64,000 nucleotides of DNA from Taeniopygia guttata (GCF_048771995.1 NC_133027.1:11094001-11158000); one strand, 5' to 3'. Counted from the stretch's first letter, positions 15,061 to 26,120 are shown. The notes: generated by a model from the letters alone, not told the origin. Numbers and translations: made by a program.

Positions 15061-18000
15061 GTGAGTGCGGGCGGGCCGGGGGTTCGGGGCTCCGGGGGGA
15101 GGCTGGGGGCCGGGGGCTGAGGGCCGCGGGCCGGCACTACCCTGCGCTCGCTCCGCAGCCCAAGCCCCAGAACGCCATCACGGTGGCCGTGTCCTCCCGA
15201 GCACTCTTCAACTTGGTGGAGGAGCAGCGGATCTACGAAGAGCAGGGCGTGGAGAAGTACGTGGAGTACCAGCAGAAAAACGAGAACGACATCCTCAAGC
15301 CCGGGCCGGCATTCTACTTCGTCAAGGTAGCCAGGAGGCGGCCCGGAGCGGGTGGCCGGCGGGGCAGGGGAGCGTGTGGGTGCGGCGGGGCGTGGGGGAT
15401 GCCGCGAGGCCAAATTTCAGGAAGAGGAGGAGCACGAAGCCTCCTGCAGCGGGGAAAATCCTGCCTTGGGGAGATGTGGTTGAGAGTTGTTCTCCCCGCG
15501 CCGAGCTCGTCGCGGCGGGGCTGCCCGGGAGCGTCCCCCGCATCCCTGCACGCCCTGGCCCTGCGGCCACCACTTCTCTCCCCTGTCCCATTCCATCTCC
15601 TCCTCTCCTGCCCTCCCCTCCCGCCGCCTCTAATGCCGAGCACGGGCGGCAGAGCACGTACTGCTCGCGTCACCGGGACCGGAGTGGTACCCTCAGCATC
15701 CCGGTTTGTATCCCGGCTCACAGCGCCACATCCCAGGTGTGGGTGAGGAGCAGCCTGCTTTTTCCGCTGGACGTGGGGCGTATGAAGCACCTTTCCTTTT
15801 AAGACTAGTTCAGTCACGATACGCCCCAAATGTTTTTTAAGTTTGTCACAACCTCCTCCTCCCCGAAATCATCCCATAAAAAAACAAATAAAGCAACTCA
15901 GTTCCTCTCCCCACCAAAAAAAAAACAAAAACAAAAACAAAAAAAACCACCCCAAAAAAAAAAACAACCAAACAAAACCCAAATAGTGGATGTTGATTTT
16001 AATTTCTTTTGCTCAGCTTTAATTTTTCCTTGCTTTTGTTGTCACCCTGGAAATTGTTCTTGAGGACCAGCAAAAGAAATGGAGTCCCTACTTCTGAGTC
16101 AGGGTTTAAGAAGAGCTGAAATGGAATATTTTGCTTTCATTGCACAAAACAAAAAAAAAAAAAAAAAGAGAAATAGCCAAGGAAAACACCCTGCAGCATG
16201 GAAAGCAAGTGGAATTACAGAAAAGTAAAAAGAAAATCTTTGAAGAGCACAGGTTTTAGTAGGACCGTCTTGAAAAAATACTTTTTATAGAGATACTTTC
16301 ATTACAGTCCATTGAGAGCTGTTTGCTAAGCTTTACCACAAGAATTTCAGAAAATTAATGAAACCATATTTAGAAATCATACTTGCTGACATCAGAGTTG
16401 TTGCAGAACATTTCAGGTTTTAAAAGGTTTTCATTAATTCAGTTTTGGTCTCAGGAATTCAAAACATTTTCTTCATTACTCACTTTATGAACATAGACAG
16501 TGGAAAAATTACTTATGTCAATACCCATGCATGTAAATATAGCTATTAGCAGCATTAATGGCACAAGCACTGTAAAGGTGTTTGTAACATAAAAGTGTGG
16601 CCATAAAATAATTCACTGTGCACACCAGTGAGGGCCGACTGACTTGGGAATTTACTGCATCTTTTCCTATATGTAGCAGCCCTGCTAGCACAGTTAGTTT
16701 TTAAGATTAGATTTCAGTGCCAAATTTACTTAGATTATAAGCATAATTTGACTCTCTAACTGCTCGTATTTTGGAAATCAGAGCTGTTAGCTATGCCCAG
16801 CTAAATGCAGCTTGATCTCTGTTCCATTCTGATATGCTATTTTTGTTTGAATTCTTTATATTGCTTAGTCATAGGAATCATTAGGCTAGAGAACTGTGGC
16901 TTTGTTGAGTCATCCTTTTTACTTGGAGACAAAGAAAGCAAAAAAAGAAATAATATAATTTTTTGTTTATTCCCTTATTGAAATGTTTAAGATACTGACT
17001 ATCACAGGCCAGGGTGTCTTTAGACTGCAAAGTATAAAGACACTTGATGAAAAATGGAATGCCCTCCTCCACTCACCCTTATTCTCTAATAATTTAAGAA
17101 ACTGCCTGTCTAGTAGAGTATTAATAATAGAAGTGAGTTATGACCACATACTAAGATTTTTTTCTAGACCTTACACTAGGCTCCAACTTAGGATTTTCCT
17201 AAGCACAGTTCCATAATAACATAGCTTTGTAAAGTGAGAGTTCCAGAATTTAATTATGAAATCTGTGGTTTAGTTGTGAACAACTAGCCTGACTTTTTAA
17301 AGCATCTTAATAAAAATCACTCTAACTTGCATTCATGATGATTCATTATTGATTTTGTTGCTTCAATCCCATGGAATTTCATTCAAAGGTCAAGATGAAG
17401 TTCTAAATAGGAGAACAGATGGATACAGAGAGCAATGAGAAGATGAAAGGTCAAGGAAATAAGAATGCCAGACTGTGGGTATAACATGTTGGCCAATTAT
17501 CTTTGAAGAGCTCTCAAATCAAAAGCTGTCTCATTCATTGCTGCAATTAGAAACTCTCAAGCTAATCATGCTGACAGGATATGATTTTGTATTCATTACT
17601 TAAGGATGGTCTTTGACACCTGATGACCTGAACTGTGTCAGTAAATCAGCCAAAGTAAATTCCATAGCTCAAAAAAAAAAAAAAAAAGAAGAAACTTCCT
17701 TTCAAATGAACCTAGTCAATAGTCAAATGGTTGCTGAGGGCAGCAAAGCAGAAGGAGTAAAAGAAGTTCAGCAAGTTAAACTATCAGGTATTTTACACTC
17801 TCCTTCAAGCTAATCCTATCACTAAAACTCCAGTGACTAAGAAAGGAGGCATGCTTGACTGTTGACTTCCACATTTTCAATCTGCAGGCGCTGGAGCATG
17901 TTAATGGCCGGCTTCTCGAGCTGTACCCTGATGATGAAGAGCGGTTTGATATTGTCCTGATGACTAATAACCATGCCCAAGTGGGAGTGAGGCTCATAAA

Positions 18001-20816
18001 CAGCATCAATCACTATGGTAAATAAAATAATTAGTGATGTGTAGAATTGCCACCTCTTACATAATAATATGAATTAATTTTATTCTTCCTGTTTTGCCTT
18101 TGGGAAAAGCAGCTTCTTGGATCCTTATTTTTGGGTGTCAGCACAAGTGAAATAGTATTAGACAGAATTTGATCCAGTGGTCTAGATTTGTCAGGTGTGA
18201 ACCATAACTTCTGAGAAGTCCTTAAACTTTTTCATATTTGGTACCTATGCTCCCTACACATACATCTTCACAACAGTTACTCTGCTGTCACAGTGGGAAT
18301 TTTTTCCCCTAAATTCTCAATGAGGATGGGCTGATCAAATATTGTAGTTGTTTGAAGTTGTGTAACTTGTTGAAATTACAATGAACCTATTTTCTTAAGT
18401 TTACTGTAGGCTAGGCTAGTGTACCTTTTCACAAGTTCCTTTAACATCTTTGAAGTGTCAAGGCAATGCTGCACCCTGTGCTGTTCTCTTACTTTAGGCT
18501 TAACAATTGAACGTTTCTGTATGACTGGAGGAGAGAGCCCCATTGGTTACCTGACTGCATACCTCACGAACCTGTACCTCTCAGCAGATTCTGACAAAGT
18601 GCAGGAAGCTATAAAAGCAGGTTTGAATTGACTTTCTTTTGCTATCTGTTGATATTTTTTGTTATCTTGTTGAGCTTTTTCAAAAATTATATTTATTGTG
18701 TGTCTTTTACAGAAATCAGTGCTGCTTCATCAAATGCAGGAAGTCACCACTTTGTATGGTGCACTCAACCAAATAAAATCATGTAATACAGTCCCTCTCC
18801 GACCTCTCCGACCCTTCGGCCTTGCTGATAGTGATAACTTCAACACCCTACACCTTTGTCTTCCCCCCTTCAAAAAGAAACAAGATTCCCACCTCTATTC
18901 AGCTTCTGTTTGAATCGCATTATCTCTTTGATACAACTTTAAAAAGCAACTTCTTTGCTCCCTTTTTGTTAAAAAGTAACAAATACTTTGATCGAGTGGT
19001 CTCCTTGGGATTTCCTGCTTTTCTGTCATTTGCAGCACAGTTTGGGAAGCATTTTATATAGTCTTATACGAAAGTGGATAGAAGCATGTCCGGGACGTTT
19101 TGGCAGTGGGACAGCTTCCATGCATTTGTGTTACAGAACAGCCAGCTCTAATTAGCTTTTGTGATTGGTCACGTTTACCATATATAGGGGTCACCACCAG
19201 TAAGTTGTTGGAAGCAAACTGCTGATGGTTTCCTGACTGACTTTGCAGGACATACTAACTGAGGGTCTCTGATCTATTTTCAGGCATTGCATCAGCTACA
19301 ATGTTCACTGCCAACAAAGACGTTGTTTACTCGGATACACAGCTGAGGGTGGCTTTTGATGGGGATGCTGTTATCTTTTCTGATGAATCAGAACAGATTT
19401 TCAAAGAGCAAGGATTAGATAGATTTTTTGAACACGAACAACTGAATGAAAATAAGCCTCTTGCACAGGTTTGTATTTCTTTAATTTCTGGTTTAAAGGG
19501 AGTTTCCAAAAGATCTGATGACTTTATTGCTGCTGTATTTCTCCATTTCCCCAGTGTGGATATGTTCTTTGTGAAAGCTGATGCCCCTATTTGTTTCCTT
19601 CTTTGAAGATAATCTTTAAAATGCATGTGTCACATAAAAGGGGCAACCGTTGCAGTCCTTTTACCAGGCCATCATTGCAGTCCTCTCTCATTTCTCTGAG
19701 AGAACTGCATATATAAGACAGTCACTGATAGCTGTCTTTTAATAGTATCATTAGAAAAAGAAATGTTAGTACTGATTTCCCTGATTTTTTTTAATCAGAC
19801 TGTAGGTAATGTTAATTTCAAGCACTGAGATATTCTGGTTATTTAAACAGGATAATATCTGCTTATTCCCAAGCAGAGCTATGCAATTTGTCTAAAACCA
19901 CAAATATTTTAACATTATCTTAAACTGAAATACCAATTCTGCTATTGTTAAAAATAGTGTAAATTCAGAGTAAAAGCTTTATTTATGAAAGTACTGGACA
20001 GTGCAATATATTGCAATTTGAACAAAACTGTCATTTGCTTCTAATAACTGGGGTATATTATAGTCATTAGTCTGAAAAGAGTTAATTGATGGCTTTGTAA
20101 TTAGGTCTTCTACTGTTTTTTGTGCAGGAAAAAATTACAGCTCATGGTTCATAGCAAAAAGACTTCTGTGTTTTCAATGAACATTTTATTAAAGACTGTA
20201 ATTAAAAAATAATATTGTAAGAGATCTTGTAAACCTTAGTGAGAATTATTTTCCCACTGATCCTGCCATGTAGTGTTATGGTTTTAACTTTTTGTCAATG
20301 TGTGAATTCCTAGTGAGGGTGCAGACCCATTTGGAGATGTTACATAGAAAATTTGTGGAGTAGCACAGCATTAGGAAAAGGAATTCTCTGTGTAACTGGC
20401 AGTTGGGAAGAAAGCAAAAGAATTATTTGGGGAACTGTGGCCATATACTAAATATGCTTCTGGTATTTCATACTCAGGGTCCTTTGAAGGGTTTTCTGGA
20501 AGACCTGGGGAAACTCCAGAAGAAGTTCTATGCAAAAAATGAACGATTAAATTGTCCTATAAGGACCTACCTGGTCACAGCCAGAAGTGCAGCGAGCTCT
20601 GGAGCCAGAGTGCTGAAGACTCTCCGTAGCTGGGGTCTGGAGATTGATGAGGCACTTTTCCTAGCAGGAGCACCTAAAGGACCAATCCTGGCGAAAATCC
20701 GCCCTCACATTTTCTTTGATGACCAGATGTTCCACATCGAAGGAGCACAGAAATTAGGCACCATAGCCGCACATGTTCCCTATGGCATTGCTCAGAAGTA
20801 CCAAAAATCTGCATGA
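14929..20816 (+). CDS. NT5C1B: NT5C1B, cytosolic 5'-nucleotidase IB (six coding exons)
   Basis: The product hydrolyses AMP (and other nucleoside monophosphates) to the nucleoside and phosphate in the cytosol, feeding adenosine production. Joining the exons 14929-15060, 15159-15326, 17888-18017, 18498-18620, 19284-19468 and 20478-20816 gives 358 residues with every junction in frame. Family signatures visible are the early strand around [11 protein letters not shown], the block [16 protein letters not shown], and HAD-type catalytic motifs: D210-G-D212, LVTAR with T280, K313 in AGAPKG, and the acidic pair D327-D328. The sequence fits human NT5C1B better than NT5C1A, for example KNERL and VLKTLR in the last exon and SATMF in exon 5, and its place beside RDH14 agrees. 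It lacks the long N-terminal extension of human NT5C1B (about 610 residues). The start chosen is the first ATG with a good Kozak context (G at -3), followed by an NT5C1A-like N-terminus. Confidence 0.95.
15159..15326 (+). CDS. NT5C1B: NT5C1B coding exon 2
   Basis: Encodes residues 45-100 ([13 protein letters not shown] to AFYFVK), phase 0 at both ends. The acceptor is CTCCGCAG and the donor is GTAGCC. This is the start of the conserved nucleotidase domain. The exon lies inside the CpG island and is GC-rich, unlike exons 3-6. Confidence 0.95.
15327..17887 (+). other. NT5C1B: NT5C1B intron 2
   Basis: The largest intron of the gene at 2561 bases. It begins in the CpG island, then turns AT-rich. 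It contains an A/C-rich low-complexity tract (15,880-15,985) and two A17 runs (16151-16167 and 17671-17687). No additional exon is evident. Confidence 0.85.
15880..15985. repeat. A-rich (CAAAA)n-like tract
   Basis: A purine-biased tract of A-runs separated by C or CC on the + strand, inside NT5C1B intron 2. It resembles the tract at 5706-5860 and is the strand complement in character of the T/G tract at 25,374-25,486. Confidence 0.85.
17888..18017 (+). CDS. NT5C1B: NT5C1B coding exon 3
   Basis: Encodes residues 101-143 plus the first base of codon 144. It carries the family block [20 protein letters not shown], one of the most conserved stretches of cytosolic 5'-nucleotidase I. The acceptor is CTGCAG and the donor is GTAAAT, leaving phase 1. 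Confidence 0.95.
18498..18620 (+). CDS. NT5C1B: NT5C1B coding exon 4
   Basis: Encodes residues 144 (split) to 184 plus the first base of codon 185, including [15 protein letters not shown] and TNLYLSAD. The acceptor is CTTTAG after a pyrimidine-rich run. The donor GTTTGA is weak beyond the GT, but it is the only one that keeps frame and matches the family across the junction ([10 protein letters not shown]). Confidence 0.93.
19284..19468 (+). CDS. NT5C1B: NT5C1B coding exon 5
   Basis: Encodes residues 185 (split) to 246. It contains the HAD motif [13 protein letters not shown], with nucleophile and general-acid candidates D210 and D212, and ends with ENKPLAQ in phase 0 at donor GTTTGT. Because it ends in phase 0, skipping the last exon could join it in frame to RDH14 exon 2. 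Confidence 0.95.
20478..20816 (+). CDS. NT5C1B: NT5C1B last coding exon
   Basis: Encodes residues 247-358 and the stop TGA. It starts with [17 protein letters not shown] and carries T280 (LVTAR), K313 (AGAPKG) and D327/D328 ([13 protein letters not shown]), completing the HAD active site. The C-terminus is short ([14 protein letters not shown]), closer in wording to NT5C1A at HVPYG but ending quickly as in NT5C1B. Confidence 0.95.
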   Translation, partial: GPLKGFLEDLGKLQKKFYAKNERLNCPIRTYLVTARSAASSGARVLKTLRSWGLEIDEALFLAGAPKGPILAKIRPHIFFDDQMFHIEGAQKLGTIAAHVPYGIAQKYQKSA

Positions 20817-20967
20817 GTGGAGGGTGCTATTAAAGATAAGGTTCTTAACTTAGCCAGCCTCTAATCTACCAATAGTTACATCTGAAAACCTCTACATTTG
20901 TGTATTGTGAGCACTGTGTCTAAAGATTTAACTTTTGGCTAGGACAGCCTTTAAAGGAAGTGTTTTT

Positions 20968-20973
20968 AATAAA
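20968..20973 (+). promoter_or_regulatory. NT5C1B: Poly-A signal (proximal), NT5C1B
   Basis: AATAAA about 150 bases after the stop codon, in an AT-rich 3' UTR. Confidence 0.6.
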
Positions 20974-21325
20974 GTTATTTTAATATAATTCTTAAGGAGT
21001 TTAGATTTTTTTACCTGTCTGTATGTAATACTATGGTTTTGATATTAGGAGATTTGTACTGTTTTTATAGCTTGAGACATATTCTGAAAGACAGAACAGT
21101 TATATTTTATCTAAAAAACTGTTGATAGGTTATTTATAAGAAAATTCATTCTGCAATGCTGGTTCTTGACAATCCCAAAAGCACAGTTTACAAATAACTG
21201 TTTACCTGTTGCTGGTTTGCTGGTTAAATATGTGTTCAGTAGATCTGTCACCACACGGTTTTGGCTTCTAGTAAAATATTGATGCATTTGGTCATGTTTG
21301 CATTATTTTTCTATATTGCTTTCTT

Positions 21326-21331
21326 AATAAA
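21326..21331 (+). promoter_or_regulatory. NT5C1B: Poly-A signal (distal), NT5C1B
   Basis: AATAAA followed 20-35 bases later by a T-rich stretch, a normal layout for a cleavage site near 21,350. Confidence 0.55.
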
Positions 21332-21884
21332 GCTGGCTTTACAGAACATTGTCATTTTTCTATGTAGAGGTTTTAGCATAACTTCTTAGGCAGAGTGTGT
21401 GTAATCAGAATGTTCCTGATGTGTAGAACCAGAAGTGACCACTCTCAGTCAAATCTGAGAGCTAGAGGTGTCACCTTGACCCAGCATACTTCGCAGAACT
21501 GGGCAGAAGTCTGAGATGCTGTGAGTATCTTGGCTGGGACAAAGGCTGAAGCTTTAGAGCATGCCTTCATAATAGCAGATAATCTACCTGGAAATAATGT
21601 TGTTGATAGAACTACTTTCTTCTTAACTAGATTCCATTAGGATTTGAACAACCGTTCTGTGAGCTGCGTGAACTCAGTTTGGCAACTTCTGATGAGTTTC
21701 CAGAGCACAGGTGCCTGTTGCTGCATGACTTCATATTTACACCATAGATCTATTCTTTCTCTTTTATGCTAAATTCCTGTATCTCATTGTTATCCACGTA
21801 ACTAAGGGATATCCAAATGACACCACTAACATCTGTCAGGTGATGTTTGTTCTCTTTCTCTCCCTAGTGGAAGAACTATCCTGG

Positions 21885-22316
21885 TTTATTATTTATTGTC
21901 ATATAGTCATACCAGAAGAGACAAAACCAAAAGAATGTACTTTGCAGTGGAAGTAGAAATGGTGAATGAAGCTTGTCACAATCTGTGGTTCCTGGGGGAA
22001 TTCGGCCCAGAATCTCACGTTAGCCTCTGAAAGTTTGGTCTCCTCTGTCCAGATGAACAGTCCTGTAATTGCAGAAATCTCCACTGCATTAATTATGGTT
22101 TCCTTCCCAGGAACATAGCTGATCATTTTAATTTTCTGGGTCCAAGCCACAAAGTTCTTTGGAAGCAAAGGCAAAAGCCTTGATCCTGCATGAAACACAA
22201 ATAGAGACTGTTGGAAAGGTTTCCAAGTGTTCACACCAGTATGTGATGTTGATGGGGTGCACTGCAGATTTCTGGTGTACTCGGAGCTTCATATGTGCTA
22301 AAGGCTTGGTGCCCAA
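21885..22316 (-). other. Unidentified mRNA-like block, minus strand
   Basis: On the minus strand two overlapping frames are open: 22316-22128 (63 codons) and 22234-21899 (111 residues plus stop). The second stop is followed at once by two AATAAA signals (complement of 21892-21897 and 21885-21890). I recognise no family with confidence. The first frame has a chemokine-like spacing in CRIKAFAFASKELCGLDPEN, which may be chance. It could be an old retrocopy, a lineage-specific small gene, or random open frame. No start context or splice sites are convincing. Confidence 0.2.
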
Positions 22317-24099
22317 AACGTATCACATTTCCCAGCCCAGCCAGGAGGTGAAGAAGACATGAATTAACTGAGGCCTGGTCATTGTCTGCCAGGATGGGAT
22401 AGAGTTACCAAATGGAGATTATGAAAAATGTTATTAGCAGATGTTTTTATGTGAGAGATCAGAGTCCACAAGGAATTCAAAAATATTCCTTAGCTTTGGA
22501 ATATAAATTGTGTGTGTAGCATTACCACAAAAGCATGGCTGCAAATTTCAGAAAGACCATTCCTGCCTTTTTGAAGCAGAGCATGTATTAGCTGGTTTTC
22601 ATCCATACTTTGTTAGAGCTATAGAGACTGGGTGCAGGAAATAAAACTGGCATTTGACTCTCACTGAACAACTACGTCTTGATAATTAGAAGGTTAATGG
22701 AATCCTTAATCCCTATAGGAGTGCAGAGGTGAGTCTCATACCTGACAGGCAAGCATGCAAATCAGTGAATAAACTGGAAGCCGAGTCATGTGGTCTGTTA
22801 TGTTTACCTTTATTTCCAGTGAACCATCCACGTATACAGTAAGAGTGAAACCTACTGGCCAGGACACCAGAGCTTCCAAGTCTTTTTTGATCTGTGCGCA
22901 CAGTACTAGGGGACTCCCTCTTGCAGTGGCCTCCTGACAGCACTAAAGCATGTGTAAAAACTGTTCACAAATCTACATAGTAGAATTTACATTCTTAGTG
23001 TCAGAATTCAAATTGACATTAAAGTTCAGAAGCTGATGCTAAGGCCCACAATCACTTTTCCTAAATTAGTTGAGCAAAATCCTCTTAAATGTTTCAGATC
23101 ATACACTGTGTTTTACTTGTCAGGCAACAGTCCCCAGGCTCGATGGCTGCTTCTCTGCATATCCAGCTGGCAGCATGGTGGGGGAGTGGAGCCTACTAGT
23201 TCATGCAAGTACCTTCCAGACTAATCTGGATGTTTGGGGAGAATCAGGCTTGCCAAGCAGCCTCTGCCTGTTAAAATTATTTTCTTCTGCTCCAAGGCAC
23301 AGCTTGGCTAGTGGACCGAAATAATCTTTTTCAAGAAAATTCTGTGAAGTGGGGTGGGAGCTGAGGGAAAGTGTTTTCTATTTTTGGAGACATAGAAGAG
23401 AATTGTCTCTTAATAGCATTCCAATCCACAAAACAAAACAAACAAGCAAACAACAACAACCAAAAACTCAATAAAAAATGTCTTGCTTCTCACGCTTATG
23501 CTACCATGAGTTTATACCCTCATAACCCTAAGCCAGTCACAGTTAAAACAACATAATTTTTTTTTTTTCAGTAAGGGAATAGAGAGAACTGTCCTTTATC
23601 AGTCTGTTTACAACACTGGAAGACAGACTCATGAAAAGGAAACTGTCATCTTAGAGAAAATCTGGAGTAGGATTAGTAATAACACAGATGAATTGTGTGG
23701 AAACAGAACTCCGTCAGGGAAATCCAGTTCTTGTTCCCTTAGTATCCAGGTTCCTGCATTGCTTAAGAGTCCAGGAAAGACAGTAAGACAAATGGGAATG
23801 TCTCCAACTGCTACCAATCCCTGTGGAGAAAAATGTTATAAATAGGATTCTGAAGGTGTCTTCAGATTTTTGTTTTACAGAACATATTCTCAGAGTGTGT
23901 TAGATATTTCCCACCAGCTACCAAGACAGCATAAACCAATGTTCCCAGTTCCTCCCATCTTTAAGACACCCTTTTAATTTCCAGGCTAGCATGTTATCTG
24001 GAGGAGCCAAAATATAAAGTATTTAATATAAAAAAAGTTGGAGATAGTCATCATCACATCTTCCAACATGCATTCTGGACTGTGGTCTTTTCTAAGGAT

Positions 24100-25120
24100 G
24101 TGGGATTCAGAGGGCTCCTACATTCTGAGGAGGATCCTCAGGTACCCCCTCAGGCTCCTCTGCCAGATCCTGTAACCTGCACTGGCCTGCAGTATTGCTA
24201 AACACAACCTTGAGTGCAATAGAGGGGTACAGAAATCTGTGGAGCAGGTCAACGTCAGAAGAAATAATTTCCAGTTATCATGCTCAGTATCTGGGACCAA
24301 CATCTGGATGCACACATCATTCCTACCTACATGAGCAGCTTCTGATCACCACGAGCTCCTGAGCACAGTGCTCCTTGCACTGAAGGCTGGACTGACATCA
24401 ACAAACACAGGCAGCACTCTTGAGGCCGTGCCCTCTCCAACACATCTGCAGCCTTCTAAGTAGGAGCATCAGAGATGACTGGAGAGTCCTCACAGCCCGG
24501 TGATGAACAGCAGATTCTTTAGCTCTCACCACGATGGTTTCTTACAGAATGATCTGCTCCTCTAACAGGGTGTTTCCTGGTTCTCCTATTTTGACATGTC
24601 TTTGGCAGCTACTGTTTCTTCCTCACGTTCCTTGACTGGGTGTGGCTGCAACGCCTCCCAGTACATGTTTACTATGAGAAGAACATATGGAAGAACACCC
24701 CAACATGGCTCTTACACCATGGATGTAAAAGTCCATATTTCATACACAGATGCAATGGTGTGGCCTGGCTAAAATACCCTTTGGTGTAACCACAAAGCTC
24801 AAAATTGAGTGAATGGCCAAGAATGAAGAACATGTTTTCTGTGGTGAAGACAAAGACAAAAGACATCTGTCAAAAAATCTGCAGTGTTTAGATGTGGTGC
24901 TACCCATACAGCCCTTAAACTGCCTGAGAAGTGTGAGGGACAGTCAGAGAAGACATCGTAAGGGTACTTCCAGAAGAATCTGCTGTTTCTGCTGTTGTAA
25001 GACGGGCTGAGATCAGCCGCAGAAGTGACTGCAGCTGTGTGACAGCCTGCAGGTAGCACCAACATCTGACAGTTAAGGGGAGCTTGTAATTGCAAATGGG
25101 TGTCATGTCCACACAAGCCA
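24100..25120. other. Unassigned GC-richer block
   Basis: This kilobase has more GC and more CTG/CAG-type words than its flanks and looks like decayed once-coding or once-mobile DNA. Minus-strand frames of 64-105 residues cross it (24799-25116, 24118-24315) without a clear family match. I could not assign an element. Confidence 0.25.
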
Positions 25121-25373
25121 CAAGAAACCTGATTAAAGGCTCATGGGTTTCTTCTTGGGTTTCTTAGTCATCTTAGTCATCCAAATGTGCCAGGCCTTGA
25201 CTCAGGACGAACATGTTCCTTATCAGCCAAGTCAAGCTTGTTTCTTGCCTCCCTATATTATCCTGCTTGCTGGCCTCTAGTTCCTCATCACAAACTTCTC
25301 TTAATCTGTGTTGTCCTCTTTGACTCTATCTTATTCCTAAATCTGCACTGAACTCCAGTAGTGTGGTTTTGGG

Positions 25374-25486
25374 TTTTTTTTTTTATTGTTTGTTTGTTTG
25401 GTCTGTTGTGGTTTTTTGGGGTTTTTTTTGGTTTTTTTTTTGGGGGGGGGGTTGTTTTCATTTTTTGTTTTGTTTTGTTTTGTTTT
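25374..25486. repeat. T/G-rich low-complexity tract with (TTTTG)n
   Basis: A T-rich tract with G interruptions and a run of about nine G, ending in five TTTTG units. It is the opposite-strand counterpart in composition of the A/C-rich tracts at 5.7 kb and 15.9 kb. Confidence 0.85.
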
Positions 25487-25947
25487 AACCTACCTTGCTC
25501 TTGATCAAAATTTGCTTACCTTTTAATTCTCTCTCTGTACATTTCTACTACTGACTCTTCCCTGGCTAGGGTGAAAAGGACTTTGAGTGGGGGAGCTGCA
25601 GGGGCCACTCCTGCCTCCCTGAATGGGCTCATGATGCCCTGGCTGGGATCATCAAGGTCTGGGATTAGCAAGTGTCTAGAAACATTACATGAAGTCGATA
25701 GCTAAAAACAGATTTTGGGTTAAGGTTTCAATACAAAGTTGCTAGAGCTGAGGGACCGCCCAAGAGCTTCAGCGCCAACAACTAAAGAGGTTCAACCAGC
25801 CCCCCAACCTGCGCTGGTGCTTGGGGTTATTCCCCACCAGGCGCAGGACCCTAGACCCGCCCCTGCTCCCCCCTTTAGGTTTCTCTCCCCCGGCTCCGCA
25901 GCGCGGGGCGGTGCCGCGGACGGGCAGCGGAGCCCTCAGGGGCGGTG

Positions 25948-26120
25948 GCCCCGCGCGGCCCGGGCGGCGCGCCGGCTCCCGAGCCGCTCCGGGACCACAA
26001 GCCCCAGCAGGCCCCGCGCGGCCCGGGCGGCGCGCAGGCTCCCGAGCCGCTCCGGGACCACAAGCCCCAGCAGGCCCCGGGCAGGCTCCCGAGCCGCTCC
26101 GGGACCACAAGCCCCAGCAG
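25948..26120 (+). repeat. 63-bp tandem repeat (2.7 copies) in the RDH14 5' flank
   Basis: Copy 1 is 25948-26010 and copy 2 is 26011-26073, both 63 bases and almost identical. Copy 3 is 26074-26120, shortened by 16 bases. A fourth partial start (GCCCCGGGCA) follows and leads straight to the RDH14 ATG. Near identity of the copies points to recent expansion or homogenisation. It lies in the 5' UTR or core promoter. Confidence 0.92.

Larger units (their letters stand above)
14550..15600. promoter_or_regulatory. NT5C1B: CpG island / promoter of NT5C1B
   Basis: The sequence changes sharply from AT-rich DNA to very GC-rich DNA dense in CpG at about 14,550 and back by about 15,600. The island covers the 5' UTR, coding exons 1 and 2 and the start of intron 2. 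No TATA box stands out near the start, as is usual for CpG-island promoters. The exact transcription start cannot be placed from sequence alone. Confidence 0.8.
20817..21350 (+). other. NT5C1B: NT5C1B 3' UTR (estimated)
   Basis: AT-rich sequence directly after the stop with two AATAAA poly-A signals, so transcripts may end near 20,990 or near 21,350. The extent is inferred from the signals only. Confidence 0.6.
21351..25850. other. Spacer between NT5C1B and RDH14
   Basis: Non-coding as far as I can see. It holds an mRNA-like minus-strand block (21,885-22,316), an A-rich stretch near 23,430-23,480, a GC-richer unassigned block at about 24,100-25,120, and the T/G-rich tract at 25,374-25,486. 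A read-through transcript from NT5C1B would cross it. Confidence 0.6.

Noticed and set aside
14733-15746. A 337-codon open frame across the NT5C1B CpG island
   Set aside because: GC-rich DNA has few stops. The frame is shifted from the true exons, runs through the 98-base intron 1, and has Arg/Gly/Ala-rich composition with no family match.
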